Part shown: in pieces, positions 45,706-54,759 of the stretch
Layout of the letters: each line of letters begins with the position of its first letter
How positions within the stretch are numbered: position 1 is the stretch's first letter
Assembly (NCBI RefSeq): GCF_003330845.1
Contig: NZ_CP026121.1
Location: forward strand, 5,561,501-5,625,500
Length of the DNA stretch: 64,000 bases
Reading direction: 5' to 3'
Source: Streptomyces sp. Go-475
GTDB lineage: Bacteria; Actinomycetota; Actinomycetes; Streptomycetales; Streptomycetaceae
Made by a program: the position numbers and the translations under genes
The notes under the pieces: generated by a model
What the model was told of the DNA's origin: nothing
The model's input: the letters and a program-made list of their open reading frames with translations, nothing else
The model's database searches: none

Positions 45706-46113
45706 GTGATCGGCGTGATCGACACCGAAGGCGACCGCGCCGAATGGACCTTTCCCGCCGACCCGGGCGCCGTACGCACCGCCCGCCAGGCCGTCCGCGG
45801 CCAACTCCGCGGCTGGGACCTCGACCGTCTCGCCGACCTCGCGGCGCTACTGGTCAGCGAGTTGGTCACCAACGCGCTGCGGCACGCCACGGGCCCCATC
45901 GGCGTCCGCCTGGTCCGCCCCGCCGGCCTGGACGGCGTCCTGCGGGTCGAAGTCTCCGACCCGCTCCCGGACCCGCCCCGCGAACGCACCGCCCGGCCCG
46001 AGGACGAAAGCGGCCGCGGACTGCAACTCGTGGCCTCCTCCGCCCGCCGCTGGGGCACCCGGCCCGGCGACGCGGGCAAGACGGTGTGGTTCGAACTCAC
46101 CGTCCGGGAGTGA
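45706..46113 (+). CDS. Stand-alone HATPase (anti-sigma/regulatory ATP-binding protein)
   Basis: About 135 aa. GHKL-type ATPase motifs are present: N-box LLVSELVTNALRHA, G1-like VEVSDP and G2 SGRGLQLVASSARRWG, ending GKTVWFEL. Such short RsbW-like proteins bind or phosphorylate anti-sigma antagonists in Streptomyces. GTG 45706 or GTG 45715 is the start; the latter has the better-spaced GGGAAG. Its sequence closely parallels the C-terminal HATPase domain of the phosphatase downstream, suggesting the two derive from one another and act in the same partner-switching network. Confidence 0.85.
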   Translation: MIGVIDTEGDRAEWTFPADPGAVRTARQAVRGQLRGWDLDRLADLAALLVSELVTNALRHATGPIGVRLVRPAGLDGVLRVEVSDPLPDPPRERTARPEDESGRGLQLVASSARRWGTRPGDAGKTVWFELTVRE

Positions 46114-46227
46114 AAAATCGGTGTACGTACGTCCTGCCGCTGTCGAGCGATTGGTTCAGGCCAGTGGCGGTTGCCGACGGACGTGATTCGACGACGTGTC
46201 CCCTGGTTAGAAGACTGGAAGTGTTCT

Positions 46228-46259
46228 CACGGTCCGGACCGAAAACCATCGGGACCGTG
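46228..46259. promoter_or_regulatory. Inverted repeat upstream of the phosphatase gene
   Basis: CACGGTCC (46228-46235) and GGACCGTG (46252-46259), 16-nt spacer. GATACT at 46301-46306 could be the -10 of the promoter. Confidence 0.4.
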
Positions 46260-46365
46260 CTGTGATCGTGAACACCGTGTTGTGCGGCACCGTAGTGCTG
46301 GATACTGCGGGCAGCCGCCCCCGGTGACCGGTGCCGGACGCGGTGAGCTGGAGGGGACGGTTCGC

Positions 46366-49002
46366 GTGAGCGAGATACCAGCGAAGGCCACGGAGTCCGA
46401 GGACCCGTCGGACGGCGCGAGGGCGAGGGCCGCGGACGGCCTGGCCTCCGCGGTGGGAGGCGCGCTCGCGGCCGACGGGGTGCAGCCCGGGGACGCCATG
46501 TGGCAGAGCAGTCCCCCGGGATCCATCTACGACTACATCAAGGTCGCCTCCTTCTCCATCGGCCCCGACGGGCTCGTCGACCAGTGGAGCCTGCGCGCCG
46601 AGCACCTCTTCGGCATCCCCGCCGAACGCGCCGTCGGCATGGACCCCATCGAGACCTTCATCGACCCGCGCCATCACGAGCGGGGCATGCGCAAGATGGC
46701 GGAGATCCTCGACGGCCGCGAGTGGACCGGCGTGGTGCCCTTCCGGATGCCGAAGGGCGTCGAGGGGGAGTGCGGCCACGAGGGGCTCGCCGAGGTGTAC
46801 GTCATGCCGACGCGCACCGAGGACGGCGAGAAGGCCGCCGTCTGCATCGTCGTCGACGTGCGCACCCTGCGCAGCATCGAGACCGATCTCGCCGCCTCGC
46901 AGGCCATTTTCGGTCAATCCCCGTTCGGTTTCCTGCTGATCGACCCCGATCTGCGGGTCCGCCGCGTCAACCACCGGTTCGCGTCCATCTTCGGCGGCGC
47001 GCCCGACGACCACCGCGGCAAGGGCGTCCACGACTACCTCCAGCGCGGCGAGGCCGAGCGGGTCGCCGCCACGCTGCGCCGGGTGCTGGAAACCGGCAGC
47101 TCCATCACCGACATGCACGTCACGGGCTTCGTGCCGGGCTCCGACGAGCGCCGCCACTGGTCCGTCAACCTCTACCGCGTGCACAGCGGTTCGGGCCGCC
47201 CCATCGGCGTCGCCTGGCTCGGCATCGACATCACCGCCCGCCGCGCCGCCGCCCGCGAGGCCGCCGCCGCCCGGCGCAACCTCGCCCTGCTGAACGAGGC
47301 CGGCGCCCGCATCGGCAACTCCCTCGACCTGGAGACCACGGCCCGTCAGCTCCTCGACGTCGTCGTCCCCGGCTTCTGCGACCTGGCCACCGTCGACCTC
47401 TATCAGGGTCTGCTGGTCGGCGACGAGACTCCGCCCGGGCTCGCCGACGGCAGCGCCGAGCTGCGCCGCGTGGCCTTCGCCAGCGCCGTCTCCGACGCGC
47501 CCTTCGCCGGTACCGGCGTGCCCGTCGCGGTCGGCGCCGTCCACCACTACCCGTTCAACTCGCCCTGCGCGGACGCCCTGCGCACGGCCCGCCCGCAGAC
47601 GGTCCCGGGCGAGGACGGCGGCCTGGTGCAGTCCACGCTGGCCGTGCCGATGGTCGCCCACGACACGGTCGTGGGCCTGGTCCAGTTCGCCCGGACGAAG
47701 GGCAGTGAACCGTTCGGCGACCGGGACCGCGACCTCGCCGTGGAGCTGGCGGCCCGCGCCGCGGTCTGCATCGACAACGCCCGCCTCTACCGGCGCGAGC
47801 ACGAACGCGCGTTGATACTGCAACGGTCCCTACTGCCGCCCGGCGACCCGGAGGCCTCCGGCCTCGACATCGCCTGCCGCTACCTGCCCGGCAACGCCAA
47901 CACCGGCCGGCCCAGCGAGGTCGGCGGCGACTGGTTCGACGTCATCGAACTCCCCGGACACCGCACGGCGCTGGTCGTCGGCGACGTCATGGGCCGCGGC
48001 CTGCGCGCCGCCGTCGCCATGGGCGAACTCCGCACGGCGGTCCGGACGCTGGCCCAGCTCGACCTGGAACCGGCCGAAGTGCTCTCCCAGCTGGACGAGA
48101 TCGCCCGCGGCCTCGGCGCCCCCGGGGGCGTCCAGCAGGCGACCAGGGCGGCCCGCCGCCCCCGGGAGGCCGACCTCTCGGAGGTCTACCTGGCCACCTG
48201 CGTGTACGCGGTCTACGACTCGGTCACCCGGCGCTGCACCTTCGCCAACGCGGGCCACCTGCCCCCCGTCCTCGTCGAACCCGGCGAACAGGCCCTGATG
48301 CTCGACGTGCCGCCGGGCATGCCGCTCGGCGTCGGCGGTGAGCCCTTCGAGGAGGTCGAGGTCGAACTGCCCGAGGGCGCCCTGCTCGCGCTCTACACGG
48401 ATGGACTGGTCGAAAGCCGCGACCACCCCCTCGACGAGGGCCTCCAGGCCTTCGTCAGCGCGCTCGCCGACCCCACCCAGCCCCTGGAGGACGTCTGCGA
48501 CCACGTCCTCAACACCCTGGACACCCATCACGGCGAGGACGACATCGCGTTGCTGATGGCACGTGTACAGGGCCTGCCCACCGAGTCCGTCGGCGACTGG
48601 ACCCTGCCGCGCGAGCCGCGCAGTGTGGGCCGGGCCCGAGAGTACGCCCGCGCCCAGCTCCTCAGCTGGGACCTGGAGCCCTTGGTCGACACCACCGAAC
48701 TCCTGGTCAGCGAACTGGTCACCAACGCCCTGCGCTACGGCGAGGGCGAGATCCGCCTCCGCCTCCTCCTCGACCGCACCCTGGTCTGCGAGGTCTGGGA
48801 CTCCGGCCTGGTCCAGCCGCGCCGCCGCCGGGCCCGCGACACGGACGAGGGCGGCCGCGGCCTCCAGCTCGTCGGCCTCCTCAGCGCGGCCTGGGGCTCC
48901 CGCCGCACGCCGCGCGGCAAGACGGTCTGGTTCGAACTCCCCCTCCCGGACGGTGGAACCGGCCTGCCGGATCCGGCGGAGGCGCTGTTGAGCTTGTTCT
49001 AG
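46366..49002 (+). CDS. PAS/PAS/GAF/SpoIIE-type PP2C phosphatase with C-terminal HATPase
   Basis: 878 aa. In order: PAS near 55-150 (FSIGPDGLVDQWSLRAEHLFGIP), second PAS near 175-290 (FGFLLIDPDLRVRRVN...WLGIDITARR), GAF about 300-460 (ARIGNSLDLETTARQLL), SpoIIE/PP2C about 490-705 (EVGGDWFDVIELPG, VVGDVMGRGLRAA, FANAGHLPPVL, ALYTDGLVESRD, HGEDDIALLMAR) and HATPase about 750-865 (LLVSELVTNALRYG, GGRGLQLVGL). It should both phosphorylate and dephosphorylate anti-anti-sigma factors in response to an intracellular signal. GTG 46366 has GAGGGG 8 nt upstream. Confidence 0.93.
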   Translation: MSEIPAKATESEDPSDGARARAADGLASAVGGALAADGVQPGDAMWQSSPPGSIYDYIKVASFSIGPDGLVDQWSLRAEHLFGIPAERAVGMDPIETFIDPRHHERGMRKMAEILDGREWTGVVPFRMPKGVEGECGHEGLAEVYVMPTRTEDGEKAAVCIVVDVRTLRSIETDLAASQAIFGQSPFGFLLIDPDLRVRRVNHRFASIFGGAPDDHRGKGVHDYLQRGEAERVAATLRRVLETGSSITDMHVTGFVPGSDERRHWSVNLYRVHSGSGRPIGVAWLGIDITARRAAAREAAAARRNLALLNEAGARIGNSLDLETTARQLLDVVVPGFCDLATVDLYQGLLVGDETPPGLADGSAELRRVAFASAVSDAPFAGTGVPVAVGAVHHYPFNSPCADALRTARPQTVPGEDGGLVQSTLAVPMVAHDTVVGLVQFARTKGSEPFGDRDRDLAVELAARAAVCIDNARLYRREHERALILQRSLLPPGDPEASGLDIACRYLPGNANTGRPSEVGGDWFDVIELPGHRTALVVGDVMGRGLRAAVAMGELRTAVRTLAQLDLEPAEVLSQLDEIARGLGAPGGVQQATRAARRPREADLSEVYLATCVYAVYDSVTRRCTFANAGHLPPVLVEPGEQALMLDVPPGMPLGVGGEPFEEVEVELPEGALLALYTDGLVESRDHPLDEGLQAFVSALADPTQPLEDVCDHVLNTLDTHHGEDDIALLMARVQGLPTESVGDWTLPREPRSVGRAREYARAQLLSWDLEPLVDTTELLVSELVTNALRYGEGEIRLRLLLDRTLVCEVWDSGLVQPRRRRARDTDEGGRGLQLVGLLSAAWGSRRTPRGKTVWFELPLPDGGTGLPDPAEALLSLF

Positions 49003-49023
49003 CGGGGTCTGCGACCCCGGTCG

Positions 49024-50706
49024 TCAGGAGAACTCCTCCAGCCGCTGCCGGTTGAGCAGGTGCGCGGGCAGACAGGGCTGCGCGGGATCGACGGGAAACC
49101 CGTAGTCGTAGGCGAGGCTCGCCATCGCGAGCGGCCCGAGTGCCACCCGGGCGCGCGGGGCCGCCGATCCGTCCCAGTAACCGCCATGCTCCGCGACGGC
49201 CTCGGCGAGCGCCTTGGCGAAGGTGTCGTGGTCACGTGCGATGAGCCGGTGGAAGAGGGCGGCGGGCTGGTAGTCGATCGCGTTCACGAACTCCGTCGGC
49301 GCGTGGGTCACGCCGTCCCGCCCCGACGTCTCGATGGTGGCGACGAGCTTCTCGACGACGTCATCCATGCTGGGACCGTCCGAGAAGTAGGCCCGCAGGG
49401 TGTCGATCCAGTGCAGGACGTACTCGTCCACGGAATCGTCCTGGCGCAGCGTCTCCGACGGCACCCGGCACAGCCGGCCGATCCGGTCCGTCTGGCGGCA
49501 CACGATCGCGAGGTAGAGGGCGTCGAGCCAGCCCCGGGCGTCCGCGGGCGGTTCGGCGGGGAAGGCGGGCAACTGCCAGACGAGGTCCTCGCCCAGGTGG
49601 CACTCCTGCGCGGGCGCGCCGGTGAACAGTGCCGAGCCGAGCCGGGTCGCGGTGGCCCACGCGTCCCACGTGTCGATGTGCGCGACGTCCGGGTCGTAGG
49701 CGCAGCGCGCGTGGGCGAGCGACACGAGGGAGCGGAACGCGTCGGCCAGGGTCGCCGGGTCCTGCACGAGGCGGTCCATCGACTCCGCGGCACCCCGCAT
49801 GAGTTCTTCGAGCCCGGCAGGCTCAGCGGCGGCGCGGGTGGCGAGACGGCCGGCGCGGTCGAGATGGACCAAGCCCTTCATCAGGCCCAGGAGATGCGGC
49901 GGCGGCTGCAGGGAGAAGGTGAGGGTCTCGTGATCGATGACCGTGAGCGAGGTCAGGGAGCCGCGGTGCCACCAGTAGACCCGCGGGGACAGCGCGCCCG
50001 GACCGTCCTCGTGGGCGCCCAGGGCGTACGCGGCAAGGCTGTTGACGGCGTCCACGACGGAACCGTCGGCGATCGGGTGGTACACCAGGTTGTGCCGTGT
50101 GGGCACCACGACCAGGGCGCCGGCGTCCGGAAGCCTCTCGCCGACGACCTTCCAGGCGACTTCCGCGAGGAACAGCGCTTGGCCGGCGACGAACGGGGAG
50201 TCCCCGTAGACGGAACGCAGCCTCGCCCCGCCCTCGACGCCCACCTCCTCGTGCCGGACGGGCACGCGCATCAGGTTCGCGCGCGCCGCCTCCCCGAGGG
50301 CCTGGAGCCCGGCACGCTCCACGTCCCGGTCGGTGAGGAGCCGCACGCTGGTGGGCCCGTCCAGGGCGTAGGCGAAGACCAGGCCGTCGGCCACGACGCG
50401 CGCGTAGCGCAGGGAACCGAGGAGTTCGGAAGGAACCGAGTCGACGGGCAGCAACCGGGCGTGCACACCCCGGAGCAGTTCCTCCGCGCTCTCATCCCCC
50501 TGGCTCGCCTGTCGCAGGCGGTCGAAGTGCGCGGCGACCAGGTCGGGCCAGTGCTCCTCCGGCGCCCTGCTGCACGTGTGCGCCAAGGACTCGAGGGAGT
50601 ACTGGTGTCCCTCCCGGTAGTGCGGGGCGGCCAGTGCGCGCAAGTGCGTGGCCTGTGCGGCGGAGAGCATGGGCAGTTCGGAATCGGCGAGGTCGTCCGG
50701 TGTCAT
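49024..50706 (-). CDS. DUF1444-like domain fused to an Imm49-family immunity domain
   Basis: 560 aa. The N-terminal ~290 residues contain LPDAGALVVVPTRHNLVYHPIAD, resembling DUF1444 proteins. The C-terminal ~260 residues (DTWDAWATATRLGSALFTGA, GWLDALYLAIVCRQTDRIGRLCRVP, YVLHWIDTLRAYFSDGPSMDDVV, ALFHRLIARDHDTFAKAL, FPVDPAQPCLPAHLL) are homologous to the four Imm49-type genes further right. It is therefore probably a two-domain immunity protein of the toxin locus, the most distant from the toxin. ATG 50706 starts it; it ends 21 nt from the phosphatase gene, with which it is convergent. Confidence 0.8.
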   Translation of the reverse strand: MTPDDLADSELPMLSAAQATHLRALAAPHYREGHQYSLESLAHTCSRAPEEHWPDLVAAHFDRLRQASQGDESAEELLRGVHARLLPVDSVPSELLGSLRYARVVADGLVFAYALDGPTSVRLLTDRDVERAGLQALGEAARANLMRVPVRHEEVGVEGGARLRSVYGDSPFVAGQALFLAEVAWKVVGERLPDAGALVVVPTRHNLVYHPIADGSVVDAVNSLAAYALGAHEDGPGALSPRVYWWHRGSLTSLTVIDHETLTFSLQPPPHLLGLMKGLVHLDRAGRLATRAAAEPAGLEELMRGAAESMDRLVQDPATLADAFRSLVSLAHARCAYDPDVAHIDTWDAWATATRLGSALFTGAPAQECHLGEDLVWQLPAFPAEPPADARGWLDALYLAIVCRQTDRIGRLCRVPSETLRQDDSVDEYVLHWIDTLRAYFSDGPSMDDVVEKLVATIETSGRDGVTHAPTEFVNAIDYQPAALFHRLIARDHDTFAKALAEAVAEHGGYWDGSAAPRARVALGPLAMASLAYDYGFPVDPAQPCLPAHLLNRQRLEEFS

Positions 50707-50812
50707 ACCTGCGACCCTACGAGGCGTGTGCCCCGTCCCTGCGCCCGGCTTCCGCCCGCCCCTCGAGAGGCCCTGGGCCGGTCCAGGAGACAGGGTCCTA
50801 GACTCACCACAC

Positions 50813-51250
50813 ATGAGTGACGTGTTCGCCGTTGACCTGGCCCTCGACCTGTCGCCGAACCTGCCGGACGCCGTACTCGCGCACCTCCGCCGTCACCTGG
50901 AGGCCGACAGCGCGGACGACGACAGCGACGAGGTGGACTGGCCGGACTTCGTCCCCCTGCTCGCGGACCGGGGCCCGGCGGCACACATCGGCGGACTGCT
51001 GACCGGCGACCTCCACCGCGGCCCCCACCACTGGTCCCTGACGGCCCGCCAGGAGATCCACGCGGAACTCCTGCCCGACCTGGTCGCCCTGGCGGAGATG
51101 CTCGCCTTCAACGCGAGGACCGACGGAGTGATCGGCCAAGTGCGGTTCTACGAGGACGAGATCCCCGAACTCTTGGTCAACAGGTCGGGAACGCTGGTCA
51201 AGGTGCCACTGCGGAAGGCAGAACAGAATGCTTCCCGGCACCTGCCGTAG
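50813..51250 (+). CDS. Conserved hypothetical protein
   Basis: 145 aa, acidic, without signal peptide or membrane segment: LDLSPNLPDAVLAHLRRHLEADS..., then a region LHRGPHHWSLTARQEIHAELLPDLVALAEMLAFNARTDGVIGQVRFYEDEIPELLVNRSGTL that looks like a small alpha+beta domain. I do not recognise the family. It is the only plus-strand gene within the toxin/immunity block, divergent from the DUF1444-Imm49 gene and convergent with the chimeric Imm49 gene. It could be an unrelated insert or another immunity-type protein. Confidence 0.65.
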   Translation: MSDVFAVDLALDLSPNLPDAVLAHLRRHLEADSADDDSDEVDWPDFVPLLADRGPAAHIGGLLTGDLHRGPHHWSLTARQEIHAELLPDLVALAEMLAFNARTDGVIGQVRFYEDEIPELLVNRSGTLVKVPLRKAEQNASRHLP

Positions 51251-51275
51251 GGCACCAACCTGAACTGGCCGCGAG

Positions 51276-52439
51276 TCAGGTGGGAAACTCACCACACCAT
51301 TTGCGGCTGATGAGCACAGCGGGCAGGTACTCGGACTCCACCTCGACGGGCAGGCCCGCGTCGTGGGCGGAGCAGGCCAAGGCGAGCGGGGCCAGGGCGA
51401 CGAGACCCGAGGCCTGGAAGGCGCGGTCCTCCTCGCTCCAGTACTGCTTGTGCAGTTCGAGCGCCCGGGCCAGCGCCTGGTCGAAGGTCTCGGGGTCCTT
51501 GCGGATGAAGCGGTGGAAGACCTCCATCGGCGGATACAGCAGCTTGCTCACTGTTTCCGGGTCCGCGACAGCCTCCGGCTCGGTGCCGTCGACCGCGGCG
51601 ACGAGCTTCGGCCCCAGGTCCGGGCCACCGCGCCAGTACGTCTGGATGGTGTCGATCCAGGCGTAGTGATACTCCTCGAACTGCCCGCCGTGCTCCCGCA
51701 GAAGAGAGAGCGGGACCTGGCACAGAGCGGTGATCTTGTCCCTCTCACGGCAGATCACGGCCAGGTAGAACGCGGAAAGCCAACTGCCGGGATTCACGTA
51801 CCACTGCGGACCGGTGGCCTGCAGAGTGAGGTCCTTGTGCGCGATGCGGCACTGCACCTGGTCGTCCGTCGTGGCCGCCGCCGCGAAGACCGCGGAGCCG
51901 ACCTGCATGGCCGTGACCCAGGCGTCCCACGAGGGGAACTCCGCCGCCCGGGGATCGATCAGGCAACGCGACTGAGCCAGGGTGAGCGTGACACGCTGGG
52001 CGTCGCCCAGCCTCATGGAGCGTTCCTCCAGCCCGGCGATCAGCTGCCGAGCGTTCTCCTGGAGCACTGCGAGACCCTCTTCCGCGTTCCCCGTGGGCAA
52101 CGGAGGGCGGGGAATGATCGAGACCAACGCGTCTGTCCTTGGAAGATCTTGAAGTGCTTGAGCTCGGCCCCAGGATACCCAGAACTGGTCGAATCCCTTC
52201 GAGTCGCCGACGGGCGCCCGTTGATCCATGAGGCAGTGCGCTTCCGCCAGGGTGAGAGTGGTACCCAGGGCATCGCCAAGACTGGTCGAGTCCGCCTCCA
52301 GCCCCTCGTTCTCCTCCTGGGCGTTTCGCTGAAGGACGGCGAGACCTGCTTCCGCGTTCCCCGTGGGGAAGTGGTGACGGGAGACCGTCGAGACCAACGC
52401 GTACGCCTCGGAAACGTTCGGAACGAATCGTGCGGACAT
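51276..52439 (-). CDS. Imm49-family immunity protein with duplicated N-terminus (chimera)
   Basis: 387 aa, about 90 longer than its neighbours. Residues 1-72 (MSARFVPNVSEAYALVSTVSRHHFP..., LTLAEAHCLMDQRAP) nearly repeat the N-terminus of the gene at 53641-54534. After a non-homologous joint (VGDSKGFDQFWVSWGRAQAL) a second N-terminal copy begins (DALVSIIPRPPLPTGNAEEGLAVLQENA), followed by a complete Imm49 body (FPSWDAWVTAMQVGSAVFA, SAFYLAVICRERDKITALCQVP, YAWIDTIQTYWRGGPDL, EVESEYLPAVLI). It seems to have arisen when a duplicated 5' end was placed in frame in front of an existing paralogue. The duplicated DNA continues upstream of the start. Confidence 0.85.
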   Translation of the reverse strand: MSARFVPNVSEAYALVSTVSRHHFPTGNAEAGLAVLQRNAQEENEGLEADSTSLGDALGTTLTLAEAHCLMDQRAPVGDSKGFDQFWVSWGRAQALQDLPRTDALVSIIPRPPLPTGNAEEGLAVLQENARQLIAGLEERSMRLGDAQRVTLTLAQSRCLIDPRAAEFPSWDAWVTAMQVGSAVFAAAATTDDQVQCRIAHKDLTLQATGPQWYVNPGSWLSAFYLAVICRERDKITALCQVPLSLLREHGGQFEEYHYAWIDTIQTYWRGGPDLGPKLVAAVDGTEPEAVADPETVSKLLYPPMEVFHRFIRKDPETFDQALARALELHKQYWSEEDRAFQASGLVALAPLALACSAHDAGLPVEVESEYLPAVLISRKWCGEFPT

Positions 52440-52589
52440 ACTCGATGGTTCCCTGCTTCACCGTCGTGGCGTTGTCGGGCTGGTCAACGATGTTGCTGTG
52501 GATCGTCCTGCGACCAGGCCTCCGGCGCGGACGTACCGCACCTGGACTCCCGGCCCACGACCCTGCCCTGGTCGGCGTGGGCACCCACA
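52223..52589. repeat. Direct repeat copy A
   Basis: About 367 bp nearly identical to 54318-54684, covering the 5' end and upstream region of the immunity gene at 51276-52439. Differences are scattered single bases plus a few substitutions around the codons for residues 40-50. Confidence 0.85.
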
Positions 52590-52682
52590 AGGTGCCCGGT
52601 CAGCTGCCAGTGTTTTCGCTTGTACTGGCGGAGATGCTCGAGTCCAGCACGTAGCGGGAGCCCGTCTCGCTCGGCGTGCTCC

Positions 52683-53549
52683 TCAGGTGTCGTACTCGCC
52701 CACCCAGGACCGCCGCAGGAGGGCCCGCGGGAGGTACTCGGACTCGACTTCGACGGGCATGTCGGCGTCGTAGGCCATGCAGGCGATGGCGAGCGGACCG
52801 AGGGCGACCAGGCCCTCGCCGCTGAGGGAGCGTGCTTCGTTGGCCGTCCAGTACTCCTTGTGGCAGGTGAGGGCGTCGACAAGAGCGGTGTTGAACTGCT
52901 CGGTCTCCCGGCGCAGGTAGCGGTGGAAGAGTTCGAGAGGCGGATAGAGGATCTTCAGCATCAGTTCCGGGCCGGCGATCACGGCGGCTTCGGGGGTCGT
53001 GCCGTCGATAGCAGTGATCAGTGTGTCCCAGGTTTCCTGTCGCCCGAACCAGAAGTTCTGGAGAGTCTCCACCCAGGCGTAGATGTACTCGTCGAACTCC
53101 GCGCCCGACTCACGCAGGAAGGAGACGGGTACCTGGGCCAGTTGGTTGACCCGGTCGTTCTCGCGGCAGATCACGGCCAGGTAGAAGGAAGTGAGCCAGT
53201 TGCCCGCGTGGAGATAGTCCTGTGGGCCGGTGGCGGGCAGGTGCTTGACCTCACCCGTGCTGCAGACGCGGCACGGCACGGTGCCCTCGGTTGCCGTGCC
53301 GGCGGCGAAGAGCCCGCAGCCGATCTGCATGGCGGTGACCCAGGACTCCCAGGCCGGGAACTCACCTGCTGTGGGATCCGTCAGACAGCGCCACTTCGCC
53401 AGAGTGAGTGTGACTGGCAGTGCGTCGTATCGGTCGTCCTCCGAGGTCTCGACGTGGTCGAGTACGTCCTTGGTGCTCTTGATGATGGGTGCCATGAGCT
53501 CGGCCGCGTTGTCCGCGCGGAACTCATGGCGGGGAATGCGGGTGACCAC
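52683..53549 (-). CDS. Imm49-family immunity protein
   Basis: 288 aa: VVTRIPRHEFRADNAAELMAP start, FPAWESWVTAMQIGCGLFAAGTATEG, PATGPQDYLHAGNWLTSFYLAVICRENDRVNQLAQVPVSFLRESGAEFDEYIYAWVETLQNFW, LFHRYLRRETEQFNTAL, VALGPLAIACMAYDADMPVEVESEYLPRALL. All-helical Imm49 proteins are found beside polymorphic toxins and are predicted to neutralise the cognate C-terminal toxin domain. GTG 53549 with GAGGAG upstream is preferred to the longer reading frame starting at 53729, whose extra residues are low-complexity. Closest in style to the gene at 54760. Confidence 0.85.
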   Translation of the reverse strand: MVTRIPRHEFRADNAAELMAPIIKSTKDVLDHVETSEDDRYDALPVTLTLAKWRCLTDPTAGEFPAWESWVTAMQIGCGLFAAGTATEGTVPCRVCSTGEVKHLPATGPQDYLHAGNWLTSFYLAVICRENDRVNQLAQVPVSFLRESGAEFDEYIYAWVETLQNFWFGRQETWDTLITAIDGTTPEAAVIAGPELMLKILYPPLELFHRYLRRETEQFNTALVDALTCHKEYWTANEARSLSGEGLVALGPLAIACMAYDADMPVEVESEYLPRALLRRSWVGEYDT

Positions 53550-53640
53550 TTGCTCTCCTCGGACTGCCTGCTCCGCGTGCGTTGGCCCGGCTTGTGGACG
53601 AGGGACGGGTGCCCCATGTCGGCCGATGGTGAGGGCCACA

Positions 53641-54534
53641 TCAGGTGGGGAACTCACCGCACCAATTGCGGCCGATGAGAACCGCGGGCAGGTACTCGGA
53701 CTCGACCTCGACAGGGATGCCTGCGTCATGGGCGAGGCAGGTCATGGCGAGTGGGGCCAAGGCCACGAGCCCCGAGATGCTGACGGCCCGGTCCTCCTCG
53801 CTCCAATATTGCTTGTGCAGTTCGAGTGCCTGGGTCAGAGCGCGATTGAAGCCCTCGTGATCCTTGCGGATGAAGCGATGGAACATCTCCATCGGCGGGT
53901 ACACCAGTTTGCCCACCGTTTCCGGGTCGGCAACCGTCTCCGGATCGGTGCCGTCGACCGCGGAGACCAGCTTGGGGACGAGGTCCTGACCTCCGAGCCA
54001 GTAGGTCTGAAGGGTATCGATCCAGGCGTAGTCGTACTCCTCGAAGCGTGAACCGTTCTCGCGGAGCAGGGACACGGGGACCTGGCACAGGGCTGTGATC
54101 CTGTCCTTCTCCCGGCAAATTACCGCCAGGTAGAAGGCTGTGATCCAGGTCCCGGGGTGCACATACCACTGCTGGCCTGTGGCCTGTAGGGCGCGGTCCT
54201 TGTGGGCGATGCGGCACTGCACGTATTCCTCGGTCGCCGTCGCGGCAGCGAACACGGCCGAGCCGACCTGCATGGCTGTGACCCAGGCGTCCCACGTGGG
54301 ATAGATCGCTGCCCGTGGATCCATGAGGCAGTGCGCTTCCGCCAGGGTGAGAGTCGTACCCAGGGCATCGCCAAGACTGGTCGAGTCCGCCTCCAGTCCG
54401 TCGATCTCCTCCTGGGCGTTTCGCTGAAGGACGGCGAGGCCTGCTTCCGCGTTCCCCGAGGGGAAGTGGTGACGGGAGACCGTCGAGACCAACGCGTACG
54501 CCTCGGAGGAGTTCGGAATGAATCGTGCGGACAT
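53641..54534 (-). CDS. Imm49-family immunity protein
   Basis: 297 aa: MSARFIPNSSEAYALVSTVSRHHFPSGNAEAGLAVLQRNA, YPTWDAWVTAMQVGSAVFAAATATEE, TAFYLAVICREKDRITALCQVPVSLLRENGSRFEEYDYAWIDTLQTYWLGGQDL, MFHRFIRKDHEGFNRAL, IPVEVESEYLPAVLIGRNWCGEF. Its first ~72 residues and upstream DNA were copied to the chimeric gene at 51276-52439. Compared with its paralogues it shows variation mainly in the N-terminal third and near the RCRI/QCRI loop, as expected for proteins matched to different toxins. Confidence 0.87.
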   Translation of the reverse strand: MSARFIPNSSEAYALVSTVSRHHFPSGNAEAGLAVLQRNAQEEIDGLEADSTSLGDALGTTLTLAEAHCLMDPRAAIYPTWDAWVTAMQVGSAVFAAATATEEYVQCRIAHKDRALQATGQQWYVHPGTWITAFYLAVICREKDRITALCQVPVSLLRENGSRFEEYDYAWIDTLQTYWLGGQDLVPKLVSAVDGTDPETVADPETVGKLVYPPMEMFHRFIRKDHEGFNRALTQALELHKQYWSEEDRAVSISGLVALAPLAMTCLAHDAGIPVEVESEYLPAVLIGRNWCGEFPT

Positions 54535-54684
54535 ACTCGATGGTTCCCTGCTTCACCGTCGTGCCGTTGTCGGGCTGGTCAACGATGTTGGTGTGGATCG
54601 TCTTGCGACCAGGCCTCCGGCGCGGACGTACCGCACGTGGACTCCCGGCCCACGAACCTGCCCTGGTCGGCGTGGGCACCCACA
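54318..54684. repeat. Direct repeat copy B
   Basis: About 367 bp nearly identical to 52223-52589, spanning the 5' end and upstream region of the immunity gene at 53641-54534. Both copies are in the same orientation 2.1 kb apart. Confidence 0.85.
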
Positions 54685-54759
54685 CAACGGAAGAGGTCGG
54701 CGTGCCGCCTGACGTTCCACCCGAACCGCTCGAAAAGGCCCCAGGTCTTGAACGTCTGT

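Noticed and set aside
53550..53729. N-terminal extension of the Imm49 gene at 52683-53549
   Set aside because: The extra ~60 residues are low-complexity and unlike any paralogue, while GTG 53549 has GAGGAG at correct spacing and gives the conserved start VTRIPRHE.
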